Assembly: GCA_029935135.1 (NCBI GenBank)
Contig: JAOZKX010000010.1
Coordinates: forward strand, 1 to 15,925
Direction: 5' to 3'
Length of the DNA: 15,925 nucleotides
DNA from: Desulfocapsa sp.
GTDB lineage: Bacteria > Desulfobacterota > Desulfobulbia > Desulfobulbales > Desulfocapsaceae
The notes beneath the pieces were generated by a model that saw only the letters and a list, made by a program, of their open reading frames with translations, was not told the origin of the DNA and did not search any database. The translations under genes and the position numbers were made by a program. The stretch's first letter is position 1. Each line of letters begins with the position of its first letter. Positions 6,632 through 14,282 of this stretch are shown one piece after another.

Positions 6632-9600
6632 TCATAATCGTCCAGACTGCATTGCAGGTACGAAAATATTCCAGGGAAAGACATATTCACAACTGTCGCC
6701 AATACTGTCATTGTCCGTATCCATCTGATCAGGATTGCTTACCTCTGGACAATTGTCTACACAATCAACGACCAGATCGGCATCACCATCTGTTTCTGAA
6801 TCAACGACTCCACACCCACAGATACCGACTTCAGTCTTATTCGGGTCCTGAGGACACTCTTCCTGGCAGTCCAGTGGACCATCCTGATCCGAGTCGACAT
6901 CCGCCTCTCCACAGCCACATATGCCGGGTTCGAATTTATTGGGATCTTCAAAGCAGGTCTCATTGCAATCCTCGGTACCATCCTGGTCGCTGTCAATATC
7001 TGCCACTCCACAGCCGCAGATTCCAGGATCCGTTTTATTCACATCACCGGGACAAAGTTCATTGCAATCAAGAATGGTATCATTATCACTATCTACATCT
7101 GCAACATTACAGCCACAACTGCCGGGTTCATCCTTATTCATGTCATAGGGACAGCCGTCACAAAGATCTCCAAGCCCGTCGCTGTCACTGTCCTTCTGCT
7201 CTGGGTTATTGAGGGCCAGGCAGTTATCTGTGGTATCGGGGATGGTGTCGCCGTCATCATCAAGATCAAAAAAGGCTGTGACACTGCGGCTCTGACCCAT
7301 GGTCACAGTGCAGAAGATGCTGCTGCCACATCCCTCTTCAGACCAGCCAATGAATACAGATCCGGTGGCGGGAACTGCCTGCAGGGCCACTACAGCGTTT
7401 TGGATAAAGGAACCACTGCAGTCTACACCACAATCAATTCCTGCAGGGTAACTGACAATGGTCCCATCTCCATTGCTTTGAGTGCTCAGGGTGCGGTACA
7501 GAGGGTCACAGGATAGGGAACGAGAAATGCCAGAACCACCATTTTGGACAGAATAATACAAATTACCAAACTTCACCGTTCTGCTGGCATACTTACCCAC
7601 AAAAACAATTTCACGACTTGACCAGTGAACCCCATCCCCACTGGTCATAAAAATGCTTGAGTCTGTATCCCCTGGGACTAGATGAGTGGCAACAAAACGA
7701 TTTCCATCCCAAAATCCAGAATCAATGGTACTACTGCTTAAGCCCTCCAAAGTGATAGTTGTCCAGTCTATTCCATCCGGGCTTGTGTAAATCACACCTG
7801 TAGAAAAGGCGACAAGTAAATTCCCATTCGAAGTAAAACCACTTATAGCTAATGCAGAATACAACTGTCTGGTCCAGTTAACACCATCCGGGGAGCTGTA
7901 GACCCATTTATCTATGGAAGAATACGCAAAAAGCAATCCTCCATGAGAGGTTAAATGCGCCAACATTCCACATTCATTAACAGGGCTACAGTTCACTGAA
8001 TAGGAGTTCCATTGTATACCATCGGAACTGTTTTTCATTGTAGGATTACCAGCATCATTATAGCTTGTATAATATTTATTGTTAAACCATACAAACTCTC
8101 GATAACCAATCGGTCCGCCACTGATATTGTGAATATCCCAAGAGAGACCATCACTGCTGATGCCTATTGTTTCTCCATAATATTCAAGTGCAAAAAACTT
8201 TTCATTGGACCAGGTAATGTTGCTTAGTGAGTCGATATCCATATCATCATGCAGTGTCCAATCTGTTCCATCCCCACTGCTCACAATAACCTCATTGCCA
8301 CATGCCACCAGACGGTCATTATTGACACCTATGGCTATAACTTTCCCAGCCTCGGTAAAAGAAGATATTTCATTCCAATTTTCCCCATCAGTACTATTGT
8401 GGATTGCGCCGTTTATACCAACGGTCACTATCTGACCGTCATGAACGACCCCGGCTGCCACATGCTCTCCTATATCCGATGGATCTTCACTCCAGTTCAC
8501 CCCATCATCACTGGACAACAGTATTTGAACGATAACCTGTAAACCATCAACGATGATTGTTCTCTGTCCTACTAACAGCCATTGCTCCCCGTTCCAGATA
8601 ATACCATGAGCAGGAGACACGCCTTCCGGAAGGCTGTGAGAACGCCATGTACTCCCATCCGGACTTGAGTAGTTAGAACTTGTCCTGAATTCTGACCCAT
8701 TCCATGCCACTGTACGACCATTTCCCCCAGTATGTTCTGTCCAGATGTTTCCATCAGGACTTGAAAGCACAAGATCATTGAGGCACATGATGAGAAATGT
8801 ATTGTTCGCCCAGATAACATCAGATGGATAATCAGATTGGGTTGGCTGATAGGCTCGGGTCCAGCTAAGCCCGTTTGTACTTGTCGTTACAAACATGCGC
8901 CCAGTAGAGTTAACGATGCCGGCGGCAACAAACTTCCCATTGCCGTAACCGATAGTTCGAAGTCCATAATCTGTCCCCAAGGGAGAAATGTCGGGTTTCC
9001 CCATACCGTATTCCCTGGAATAAAACCCACTCCGGCTTACAGCGATCGCAAGGGTTCCATTTGATGCAACCTGTAACAGGCTATCACTTACTCCTGTTTC
9101 AAAGATCGACCAACTTACCCCGTCAGGACTGCTAATAAAGGTCCCGACACCCCCCACGGCAATATACTCGTTCCCTGTCCAGATCACATCACTCAAACTG
9201 CTTTCTTGCGGTAGTGGTGCGACATTTTCCCAGTTATCCAGTGGATCACAGTCATTGATATAGCTGAACATCGCTACCACATCCTTGGCCTGATCCATGG
9301 TCACCGTACAGGTTCCACTACCAGAGCAATAATCACCACCCCAGCCATCAAATTGTGCATTAGAGTCAGCCGTGGCCGTGAGTATAACCTGGCTGTTGTG
9401 CTGAAAAGGAGCGGAACAGGTCGCACCGCAGTTAATACCGGCCATATTGCTGTTCACAGTCCCTGTTCCATCACCCGCTTTGGTAATAATAAGGGAATAT
9501 TCAGCCGGCTTAAAGACTGCAGTAACCAGACTGTTTTCCATCATGGTTATTTCACATGTCTCCCCCTCGGCATGACTACAGGCTTCTCCCCAGAGAGAGA

Positions 9601-12600
9601 ACTGCCAGCCGTATTCCGGTTCGGCATGGAGCGTTACCGGCATAGCAAAATCAAAGATTTCAGTACAGTCTTCGCCGCAGTCAATTCCACTGGGAGTGGA
9701 GGTAACTGTTCCCTGTTCTAATCCGCTGCTAACCACCTGCAGAGTTTTTATGGTACAGTCTCTGGAACGGAGGATCTGTTCTCCTGTTCCCACTGTCATA
9801 AATTGTCCCCATTCAGAGTTCCATACAATGGCCGCACCGCCAGAATTACTTGGCGACGGTATGTGATTCCAGCTAGTTCCGTCACTACTGGTAAAAACAG
9901 AATCCGTGCCTACGGCAGCAAACTGGCGTCCATTCCAGGCTACACGATAAATAGATCGCCCTCCAAGACCGTTATTTTCCTGCCAGGAAATACCATCACT
10001 GCTCGTTAAGGCCACAGTATCAAACCATATTCCACCGACAACAACAAACATTTCTCCGTTCCAGATAATATCACGCAGATCTGAGGTAGTGGTCACAGGG
10101 ACATTCGTCCAAGTTGTTCCGTCAGGACTGGTAAGAAGGGTTCCTTCAGCACCAACAGCAACAAATTGTTGTCCATTCCAGGCGACAGAATATATATCCA
10201 GACTGGTATTACTGGTTTGAGCGGCCCAGCTCACCGTATCACTACTGGTATAGATTGCTCCCCCTGTGCCGACAGTAACATAGCGATTATGTCCGACTAT
10301 AACTGTACTCAGGTGGGAAGTACCAATGGAACGACTGCTCCAGCTGGTACCATTATTTGTACTGGTCAATACAGTTCCTTCTTCACCAACGGCTATAAGA
10401 TTATCAGAACCCAAGGCAAGAATATCTTCAATTTCAGCAGTGGTACCAGTTGATCTTCTCACCCAGCTTTTTCCATCATCACTGGTTAGTACCAGTGAAT
10501 TTGCTGTATAGTTAATATTGATATAACCGGTGGCAATGCTGCGTCCATTTGATATGGCTACCCCATTTAGACTGATGTAGCTCACGGATTCATCCACCAG
10601 ACTCTCTGAAAGATTCGTCCACGATGAACCGTTACTGCTGGAGGCCATATACCCTCCAGGCCCAACGCCTATAGCGCGGTCTCCAGCCCACGACAGGAAG
10701 GTATAATAATCATCTGTTCCGGGAATGCCTGTTGAGGCAGCAAGAGTCCAGCTTGAGCCATTTATACTCTCAATGGTGAAATCAGTGCCATAAGCAAGAA
10801 ACTTGCTGCCTGTCCAGATAACTTTATAAATTTTCTCAGACTGGCCACTACTCCTGCTTGTCCAGGTAATACCATCCGGGCTGGTAAGAATAACAGATGT
10901 TGGATCACTCCCCCATCCTCCGGAACTACCGCCAACCGCAACAAACTGTCCTCCTCCCCATGCAAGATCACTCAGGTCATCAATTACCCCGCTGCTTCTC
11001 TGTGACCAGAAGCCAACACTACTTGTTGTGGAATAGATTCCACCGTCCCGCCCTACCGCTACAACATTCCCATCTCCAGAAGATAAGGCAGAAGGAGACA
11101 AGCCGCTCGTCATGCTGACAGGACTGCTCCAACTCACCCCATCCACACTTTTTCTTCCCTGTCCATATTCTCCAAGAGAAACAAACACCTCACCTGTCCA
11201 GGTTACCCCTATCGGTAAGACACTGTTCCCCTCCAACAATATCTGCTGCCAATCTATTCCATCAACACTTGTCACTACGGTCTGATCTCCAACAACAACT
11301 ATCATATCCTGATTTTCAGTCACGGACTTCAGGTGAGCAGATGTCATGGATGAATGACTTTTCCAATTCAGAGTATCTTCACTGGTGAGAATCGTGCCTC
11401 CTTTGCCAACTGCCACAAACTTGCCTTTAAACAATCCAGCATCCAGAAGATCATTTCCCTGAGGGGTTGGAGTCAGCCACTCCCAGCTCTCCCCACAGGT
11501 TCCGTTGGAATTACTAAAATAGGCGGTGAGCTCTTTCCTCTGATCCATACTGATGGTACAGGTTTCCGTTTCCGGGCAGGATGTATCGGACCAGCCGGCA
11601 AAGGTGAAACCAGCAGCAGGAGCCGCGGTCAGCGTTACAGCCGTTCCACCCAGATAGGTCTGGCCACAGTCCGGTCCACAATCGATACCAGGCAACTCGC
11701 TGCTGACCAGTCCCTCACCAAAGAGAGAGACCGCCAGAGTAAATTCACCGGAATCGGCACCGCCACGCAGGCAGCGCACAAAGTGCTCATCCATCTTGCT
11801 GTATTCTGTCCAGATGTTATTTGAAACGACAAGACCGTACTGAAATGAAACCAGCCATGCCATATCCGGTTTTTTCAGGTCTGTGGTGGAACTCCAGTAG
11901 AGAGAGGACTCTGTATTAGAAAAAGCGGCATCAACCGTGGGGTCAAAACTAGCATAGTCTGCCAGGGATTGTAATTCATTGCGATTGGGAAGGCGCCAGT
12001 CACTGTGGTTGGCAAAATCCATTGTTTCACAGGCAGCAAGGGCGCCCTGCCAGCTCAACCCTGTCGAAGAATCGACACTGTCTTTACGCCACATAAGCCG
12101 GCTATGGTCATCCGTAAGTGTACCATCGCCATTATCCACATAAGAAGCAGTCGCTTCAGACAGTTGCCCTCGTACGGCCCTTATGGCAAAAGCCTGGTCC
12201 ACTGTCTTGTCCCGGGGGAGGGCGAATCCGTATGAGAAACTGATGCTCCACGCCTGTGCAGGGTTGCCGGCATAAGAAGTTGCGGTCCAGTGAGAATTAC
12301 TGATCGTCTGAGGAAAATAGATATCATCAATAAGACTGCTATTAATGTGATTGAGAAGAGTTGACAGCTCTTTTACTGTGGGCATACGCCAGTCTGTAAA
12401 TCCACCATATCCATCATTATTCAGACTAAAGATATAATCTGCACTATCCTGCCCGTCGCAATAGCCCATCTCCCCACTGTTGCTGCTGTCATCTGGATCA
12501 CACCAGTAAAAAGCCCTGTTTCTATCATGGTATGAATCGTCATCCGTCTTCACTTCCCAGATCAGTCCGGTAGTATTGTCTCGTACCATAATCCAGCCAT

Positions 12601-12880
12601 CACTGACTGTGGCAGAAACAGCAAGTTCCACATCATCTACTCCAAGTTTTGTATAGCTTCTGACTGGGCTTATCTGCTCTCCGTCCTGGTCCGAGAATGC
12701 AAGGCCAGGTCCCGGACAGGCTATGACACTGCTATTATCATAGCATGCTGTCTGGCCAGTATCCGGCCAGGAGGTAAACTGATCAATTAGATTAGCTCCA
12801 ACTGCATTGGAGAAAGAAGTAAGGAATAGGAGGGGAGCAAGAAAAGATACGATATGGTTCTTTTGTCGGATACCTGTCAT
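6632..12880 (-). CDS. Giant exported mosaic repeat protein (DUF1566, InlB, YCF48-like, Cys/Asp stalk)
   Basis: Exported protein of about 2082 residues, probably on the surface or released. Order: signal peptide (1 to about 29, SFLAPLLFLTSFSNAVGA); two DUF1566 domains (about 95-238 and 245-374, with DWRMP/DWRLP, WTATS/WSSTT and RAVRG/RCLRGG); an InlB B-repeat-like module (379-456); 13 YCF48/BNR-like repeats (463-1042); two InlB modules (1046-1207); about 12 more YCF48-like repeats (1215-1790); a fourth InlB module (1795-1872); Cys/Asp-rich repeats (1873-2065); and a 17-residue tail with PWNIFVPA. The InlB modules share GIDCGxDC/GINCGATC and a GW core with Cys pairs, so disulfides are likely. 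I chose the ATG at 12880 over a GTG at 12889, since AGGTG lies six bases upstream and overlaps the GTG. No enzyme motif is visible; binding or adhesion is an inference. It is the only gene between 6.6 and 12.9 kb, with no frameshift. Confidence 0.9.
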   Translation of the reverse strand: MTGIRQKNHIVSFLAPLLFLTSFSNAVGANLIDQFTSWPDTGQTACYDNSSVIACPGPGLAFSDQDGEQISPVRSYTKLGVDDVELAVSATVSDGWIMVRDNTTGLIWEVKTDDDSYHDRNRAFYWCDPDDSSNSGEMGYCDGQDSADYIFSLNNDGYGGFTDWRMPTVKELSTLLNHINSSLIDDIYFPQTISNSHWTATSYAGNPAQAWSISFSYGFALPRDKTVDQAFAIRAVRGQLSEATASYVDNGDGTLTDDHSRLMWRKDSVDSSTGLSWQGALAACETMDFANHSDWRLPNRNELQSLADYASFDPTVDAAFSNTESSLYWSSTTDLKKPDMAWLVSFQYGLVVSNNIWTEYSKMDEHFVRCLRGGADSGEFTLAVSLFGEGLVSSELPGIDCGPDCGQTYLGGTAVTLTAAPAAGFTFAGWSDTSCPETETCTISMDQRKELTAYFSNSNGTCGESWEWLTPTPQGNDLLDAGLFKGKFVAVGKGGTILTSEDTLNWKSHSSMTSAHLKSVTENQDMIVVVGDQTVVTSVDGIDWQQILLEGNSVLPIGVTWTGEVFVSLGEYGQGRKSVDGVSWSSPVSMTSGLSPSALSSGDGNVVAVGRDGGIYSTTSSVGFWSQRSSGVIDDLSDLAWGGGQFVAVGGSSGGWGSDPTSVILTSPDGITWTSRSSGQSEKIYKVIWTGSKFLAYGTDFTIESINGSSWTLAASTGIPGTDDYYTFLSWAGDRAIGVGPGGYMASSSNGSSWTNLSESLVDESVSYISLNGVAISNGRSIATGYININYTANSLVLTSDDGKSWVRRSTGTTAEIEDILALGSDNLIAVGEEGTVLTSTNNGTSWSSRSIGTSHLSTVIVGHNRYVTVGTGGAIYTSSDTVSWAAQTSNTSLDIYSVAWNGQQFVAVGAEGTLLTSPDGTTWTNVPVTTTSDLRDIIWNGEMFVVVGGIWFDTVALTSSDGISWQENNGLGGRSIYRVAWNGRQFAAVGTDSVFTSSDGTSWNHIPSPSNSGGAAIVWNSEWGQFMTVGTGEQILRSRDCTIKTLQVVSSGLEQGTVTSTPSGIDCGEDCTEIFDFAMPVTLHAEPEYGWQFSLWGEACSHAEGETCEITMMENSLVTAVFKPAEYSLIITKAGDGTGTVNSNMAGINCGATCSAPFQHNSQVILTATADSNAQFDGWGGDYCSGSGTCTVTMDQAKDVVAMFSYINDCDPLDNWENVAPLPQESSLSDVIWTGNEYIAVGGVGTFISSPDGVSWSIFETGVSDSLLQVASNGTLAIAVSRSGFYSREYGMGKPDISPLGTDYGLRTIGYGNGKFVAAGIVNSTGRMFVTTSTNGLSWTRAYQPTQSDYPSDVIWANNTFLIMCLNDLVLSSPDGNIWTEHTGGNGRTVAWNGSEFRTSSNYSSPDGSTWRSHSLPEGVSPAHGIIWNGEQWLLVGQRTIIVDGLQVIVQILLSSDDGVNWSEDPSDIGEHVAAGVVHDGQIVTVGINGAIHNSTDGENWNEISSFTEAGKVIAIGVNNDRLVACGNEVIVSSGDGTDWTLHDDMDIDSLSNITWSNEKFFALEYYGETIGISSDGLSWDIHNISGGPIGYREFVWFNNKYYTSYNDAGNPTMKNSSDGIQWNSYSVNCSPVNECGMLAHLTSHGGLLFAYSSIDKWVYSSPDGVNWTRQLYSALAISGFTSNGNLLVAFSTGVIYTSPDGIDWTTITLEGLSSSTIDSGFWDGNRFVATHLVPGDTDSSIFMTSGDGVHWSSREIVFVGKYASRTVKFGNLYYSVQNGGSGISRSLSCDPLYRTLSTQSNGDGTIVSYPAGIDCGVDCSGSFIQNAVVALQAVPATGSVFIGWSEEGCGSSIFCTVTMGQSRSVTAFFDLDDDGDTIPDTTDNCLALNNPEQKDSDSDGLGDLCDGCPYDMNKDEPGSCGCNVADVDSDNDTILDCNELCPGDVNKTDPGICGCGVADIDSDQDGTEDCNETCFEDPNKFEPGICGCGEADVDSDQDGPLDCQEECPQDPNKTEVGICGCGVVDSETDGDADLVVDCVDNCPEVSNPDQMDTDNDSIGDSCEYVFPWNIFVPAMQSGRL
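6686..7264 (-). repeat. Cys/Asp-rich stalk repeats, period about 33 residues
   Basis: The C-terminal stalk opens with a thrombospondin-type-3-like unit (DDDGDTIPDTTDNC, DSDSDGLGDLCD). About four units follow, built around GxCGCGxADxDSDxDGxxDC and a PxDxNK segment. The Asp pattern resembles calcium-binding TSP3 loops, and the regular Cys spacing suggests disulfides. Such stalks are common near the C-terminus of secreted bacterial proteins. Here they are followed only by a short tail, not by a transmembrane helix with a basic end. Confidence 0.8.
7511..9238 (-). repeat. Second YCF48/BNR-like repeat block, about 12 copies
   Basis: A second block with the same closing box (ISSPDGVSW, LSSDDGVNW, YSSPDGVNW, YTSPDGIDW, MTSGDGVHW and others), about 12 copies over some 576 residues, nearly the same length as the first block. 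Both blocks begin after an InlB module and open alike (ESWEWLTPTPQ against DNWENVAPLPQE), which points to duplication of a whole InlB-plus-propeller segment. Confidence 0.75.
9755..11494 (-). repeat. First YCF48/BNR-like repeat block, about 13 copies
   Basis: Protein-level repeats of roughly 40-45 residues with the pattern VxWxGxxFVAVGxxGxIxTSxDGxSW. The closing TSxDGxSW box occurs about 13 times, for example VTSVDGIDW, LTSPDGITW, LTSDDGKSW and FTSSDGTSW. Copies are diverged in DNA, so the array is old. Such units form blades of beta-propellers related to YCF48 and sialidase BNR repeats; the number of propellers cannot be read from sequence alone. Confidence 0.75.
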
Positions 12881-12963
12881 CGAAAACACCTGGGCAGTTA
12901 GTTTTGTGAATAAGTGAACATATTCTGGAACAGTGGCTGGAGCATGAGAGTATGTTTTTCTAT

Positions 12964-12993
12964 TTTATATTTCACTGATGTTTTTAACAGTGA
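12964..12993 (-). promoter_or_regulatory. Candidate promoter and operator of the giant gene
   Basis: On the minus strand, TCACTG and CAGTGA form a six-base inverted repeat with a 10-base AT-rich spacer. Two bases later comes TATAAA, a plausible -10 box about 80 bases before the giant gene's ATG. No good -35 hexamer sits 16-18 bases upstream; the inverted repeat occupies that place, as expected for an activator-dependent promoter. There is no T-run, so a terminator is unlikely. Confidence 0.3.
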
Positions 12994-13026
12994 CCTCTTG
13001 CTATCCTGAGGAGTACGCTTTAATCC

Positions 13027-13194
13027 CTAAGTAGATTTATTTCTATTGTAAATATCTACAGATTCAGACAATATGTGAATGGCTTCTTGGGAATACTCGT
13101 AGTTTTTTTCCAGTTGCTGATACTGCTTAGCAAAAGACACAATGAACGACCTTATAGCATCTAATAAATTGTGCAATGCGGGAAAATCTTCCAC
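13027..13194 (-). CDS. Possible small ORF, 55 codons, unknown
   Basis: A minus-strand frame opens with GTG right after in-frame TGA and TAA stops and ends with TAG. The translation looks protein-like: a helical stretch (LHNLLDAIRSFIVSFAKQYQ), then a charged segment (LEKNYEYSQEAIHILSES) and a polar end. There are no low-complexity runs and only one proline. Against it, there is no Shine-Dalgarno before the GTG and no other start codon before residue 19. It may be a small protein, a decayed remnant of a longer gene, or chance. I do not recognise a family. Confidence 0.3.
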   Translation of the reverse strand: MEDFPALHNLLDAIRSFIVSFAKQYQQLEKNYEYSQEAIHILSESVDIYNRNKST

Positions 13195-13251
13195 TTATCA
13201 GTGAGATTACATTACTGGAATCAATTTGTAAATATTTTTTCACCACAAGAT

Positions 13252-14067
13252 ATGCACCACATAAAACTCCATACAACATCCAGCACAGACCTTGAAAATA
13301 ATCTGCGGAATCTTTTAGATGCAGCAGAACTTTGCCAATGTATTCCCCCTGGGCAAGCAGTTCTGATAAAACCCAATCTGGTTGAGGCCCTTATGCCTCC
13401 GATCACCACTCCGGTTCGGCTGATACGGAGTCTGGTAGAATACCTGCATGAAAAGATTCCCGAGACACCCATTCTTATCGGTGAAGGGACGGGCTCACTG
13501 AAATATGACACCTTTTATCCATTTCAGATGCTTGGCTATAGCGATTTTGCCGCAGAAAAGAACATTCCACTGCTGGATTTGAACAAAGAAGCATTAAGAA
13601 AACAAGAAAATCCGGCCTGCAAACGCTGGCCTGTTATGCATCTGCCGTCTATCCTGGATGAGGTATTTCTCCTCTCGGTACCGGTACTGAAGGTGCACAC
13701 TCTGGCAGGAGTTACTCTGACCATGAAGAACATGATGGGCTGTGCTCCCCCTTCTCATTTCAGGGGAAATGGTGTCTGGGGGAAATCCGCATTTCACGAA
13801 CGCATGCAGGAATCCATCCTTGACCTTAATCGATACAGAACACCGGATTTCACCCTCCTTGATGCCTCTGTCGGCATGGCTGAATCCCATCTCCGGGGTG
13901 CCCATTGTACTCCTCCTGTCCAGCAACTGATCGCATCTGCTGATCCTGTGGCCATCGATGCCTATGGTGCTTCTTTATTGGGCCGCGACTGGAAAGATAT
14001 TGGCCACATCAGCATGGCTGATGGGATTCTTGGCTGGGCAGGAACAGAAGCACAACTGGTTTCATAG
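13252..14067 (+). CDS. DUF362-domain protein
   Basis: Cytoplasmic DUF362 protein, 271 residues from the ATG at 13252. Family marks are VLIKPNLVE (37-45), IGEGTGSLKYDT (76-87), PVLKVHTLAGVTLTMKNMMG (144-163) and a SADPVAIDAYGASLLG segment (229-244). Many DUF362 proteins carry an attached ferredoxin domain; this one does not, so it is a core-domain-only version. The family's reaction is not established, though members are frequent in anaerobes. A longer reading from an ATG at 13171 adds 27 residues that do not look like the family (MQCGKIFHLSVRLHYW). Neither start has a convincing ribosome site, so the start is uncertain. It is a single gene: its left neighbour is divergent, and on the right a strong hairpin separates it from convergent genes. 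Confidence 0.88.
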   Translation: MHHIKLHTTSSTDLENNLRNLLDAAELCQCIPPGQAVLIKPNLVEALMPPITTPVRLIRSLVEYLHEKIPETPILIGEGTGSLKYDTFYPFQMLGYSDFAAEKNIPLLDLNKEALRKQENPACKRWPVMHLPSILDEVFLLSVPVLKVHTLAGVTLTMKNMMGCAPPSHFRGNGVWGKSAFHERMQESILDLNRYRTPDFTLLDASVGMAESHLRGAHCTPPVQQLIASADPVAIDAYGASLLGRDWKDIGHISMADGILGWAGTEAQLVS

Positions 14068-14079
14068 GCAGAAACAACA

Positions 14080-14110
14080 CAGGCCCTGTTGCATAACACA
14101 ACAGGGCCTG
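14080..14110. terminator. Bidirectional hairpin between convergent genes
   Basis: CAGGCCCTGTTG and CAACAGGGCCTG form a perfect 12-bp GC-rich stem with a seven-base loop, 13 bases after the DUF362 stop and 28 bases beyond the miniprotein stop on the other strand. The flank is moderately T-rich on the minus-strand side (TGTTGTTTC) and A-rich rather than T-rich on the plus-strand side. It most likely terminates both convergent transcripts, better in the minus direction. Confidence 0.75.
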
Positions 14111-14138
14111 GAGAAAAAGCGGCAACACTTGGTAGTGC

Positions 14139-14282
14139 TTACTTCTTTGATTTCTTCCCTTTCTTTTTGTTTTTCTTCTTTTGGTCTTTTTTCTTAAGCT
14201 TTTTGGCAAGATCAGACAAGGGACAACTGGAACAGCACTTACCCTTCTTTTCTATTTTGTGACAACATTTTTTTTTAGCCAT
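14139..14282 (-). CDS. Cys/Lys-rich miniprotein coupled to FKBP
   Basis: A 47-codon reading frame (46-47 residues) starting MAKKKCC. The N-terminal half has five cysteines (KCCHKIEKKGKCCSSCP, including a CCSSC group) plus a His, a plausible small metal or Fe-S/zinc site. The C-terminal half is almost all lysine (KKLKKKDQKKKNKKKGKKSKK). The ATG at 14282 is preferred to one at 14321: it has a strong GGAAGG-type ribosome site inside the last codons of the FKBP gene, and its ATGGCTAA overlaps the FKBP stop by eight bases. That is the classic arrangement for translational coupling. The protein lacks a signal peptide, whereas the FKBP is exported, so physical partnership is not obvious. The Lys tail could bind nucleic acid or acidic lipid. 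I do not know a described function; similar miniproteins may exist in related anaerobes, which needs a database search. Confidence 0.7.
   Translation of the reverse strand: MAKKKCCHKIEKKGKCCSSCPLSDLAKKLKKKDQKKKNKKKGKKSKK

Larger units (their letters stand above)
12881..13251. other. Divergent spacer between the giant gene and the DUF362 gene
   Basis: This 371-bp AT-rich region separates two divergent genes. Working from the left, it contains a TATAAA-like box on the minus strand (12964-12969), an inverted repeat just upstream of it (12972-12993), and a 55-codon minus-strand frame (13027-13194), each listed separately. The remaining 57 bases before the DUF362 start show no clear ribosome site or promoter. 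No RNA gene or terminator is evident. Confidence 0.6.

Noticed and set aside
6611..6632. Small hairpin CTGCC-N4-GGCAG just after the giant gene's stop
   Set aside because: A five-pair stem with no T-run on the minus strand is too weak to call a terminator.
6622..7212. 196-codon plus-strand frame antisense to the giant gene
   Set aside because: It mirrors the Cys/Asp repeat region; its His/Tyr/Ser/Arg-rich translation is what the complement of such repeats gives. No ribosome site and no family resemblance.
11354..11824. 156-codon plus-strand frame over the giant gene
   Set aside because: Antisense to the InlB/DUF1566 region; no ribosome site or domain.
6632..12880. Giant gene considered as a rearranged or frameshifted assembly of several genes
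   Set aside because: The frame is continuous, module boundaries are clean, and a single signal peptide and single tail frame the whole protein.
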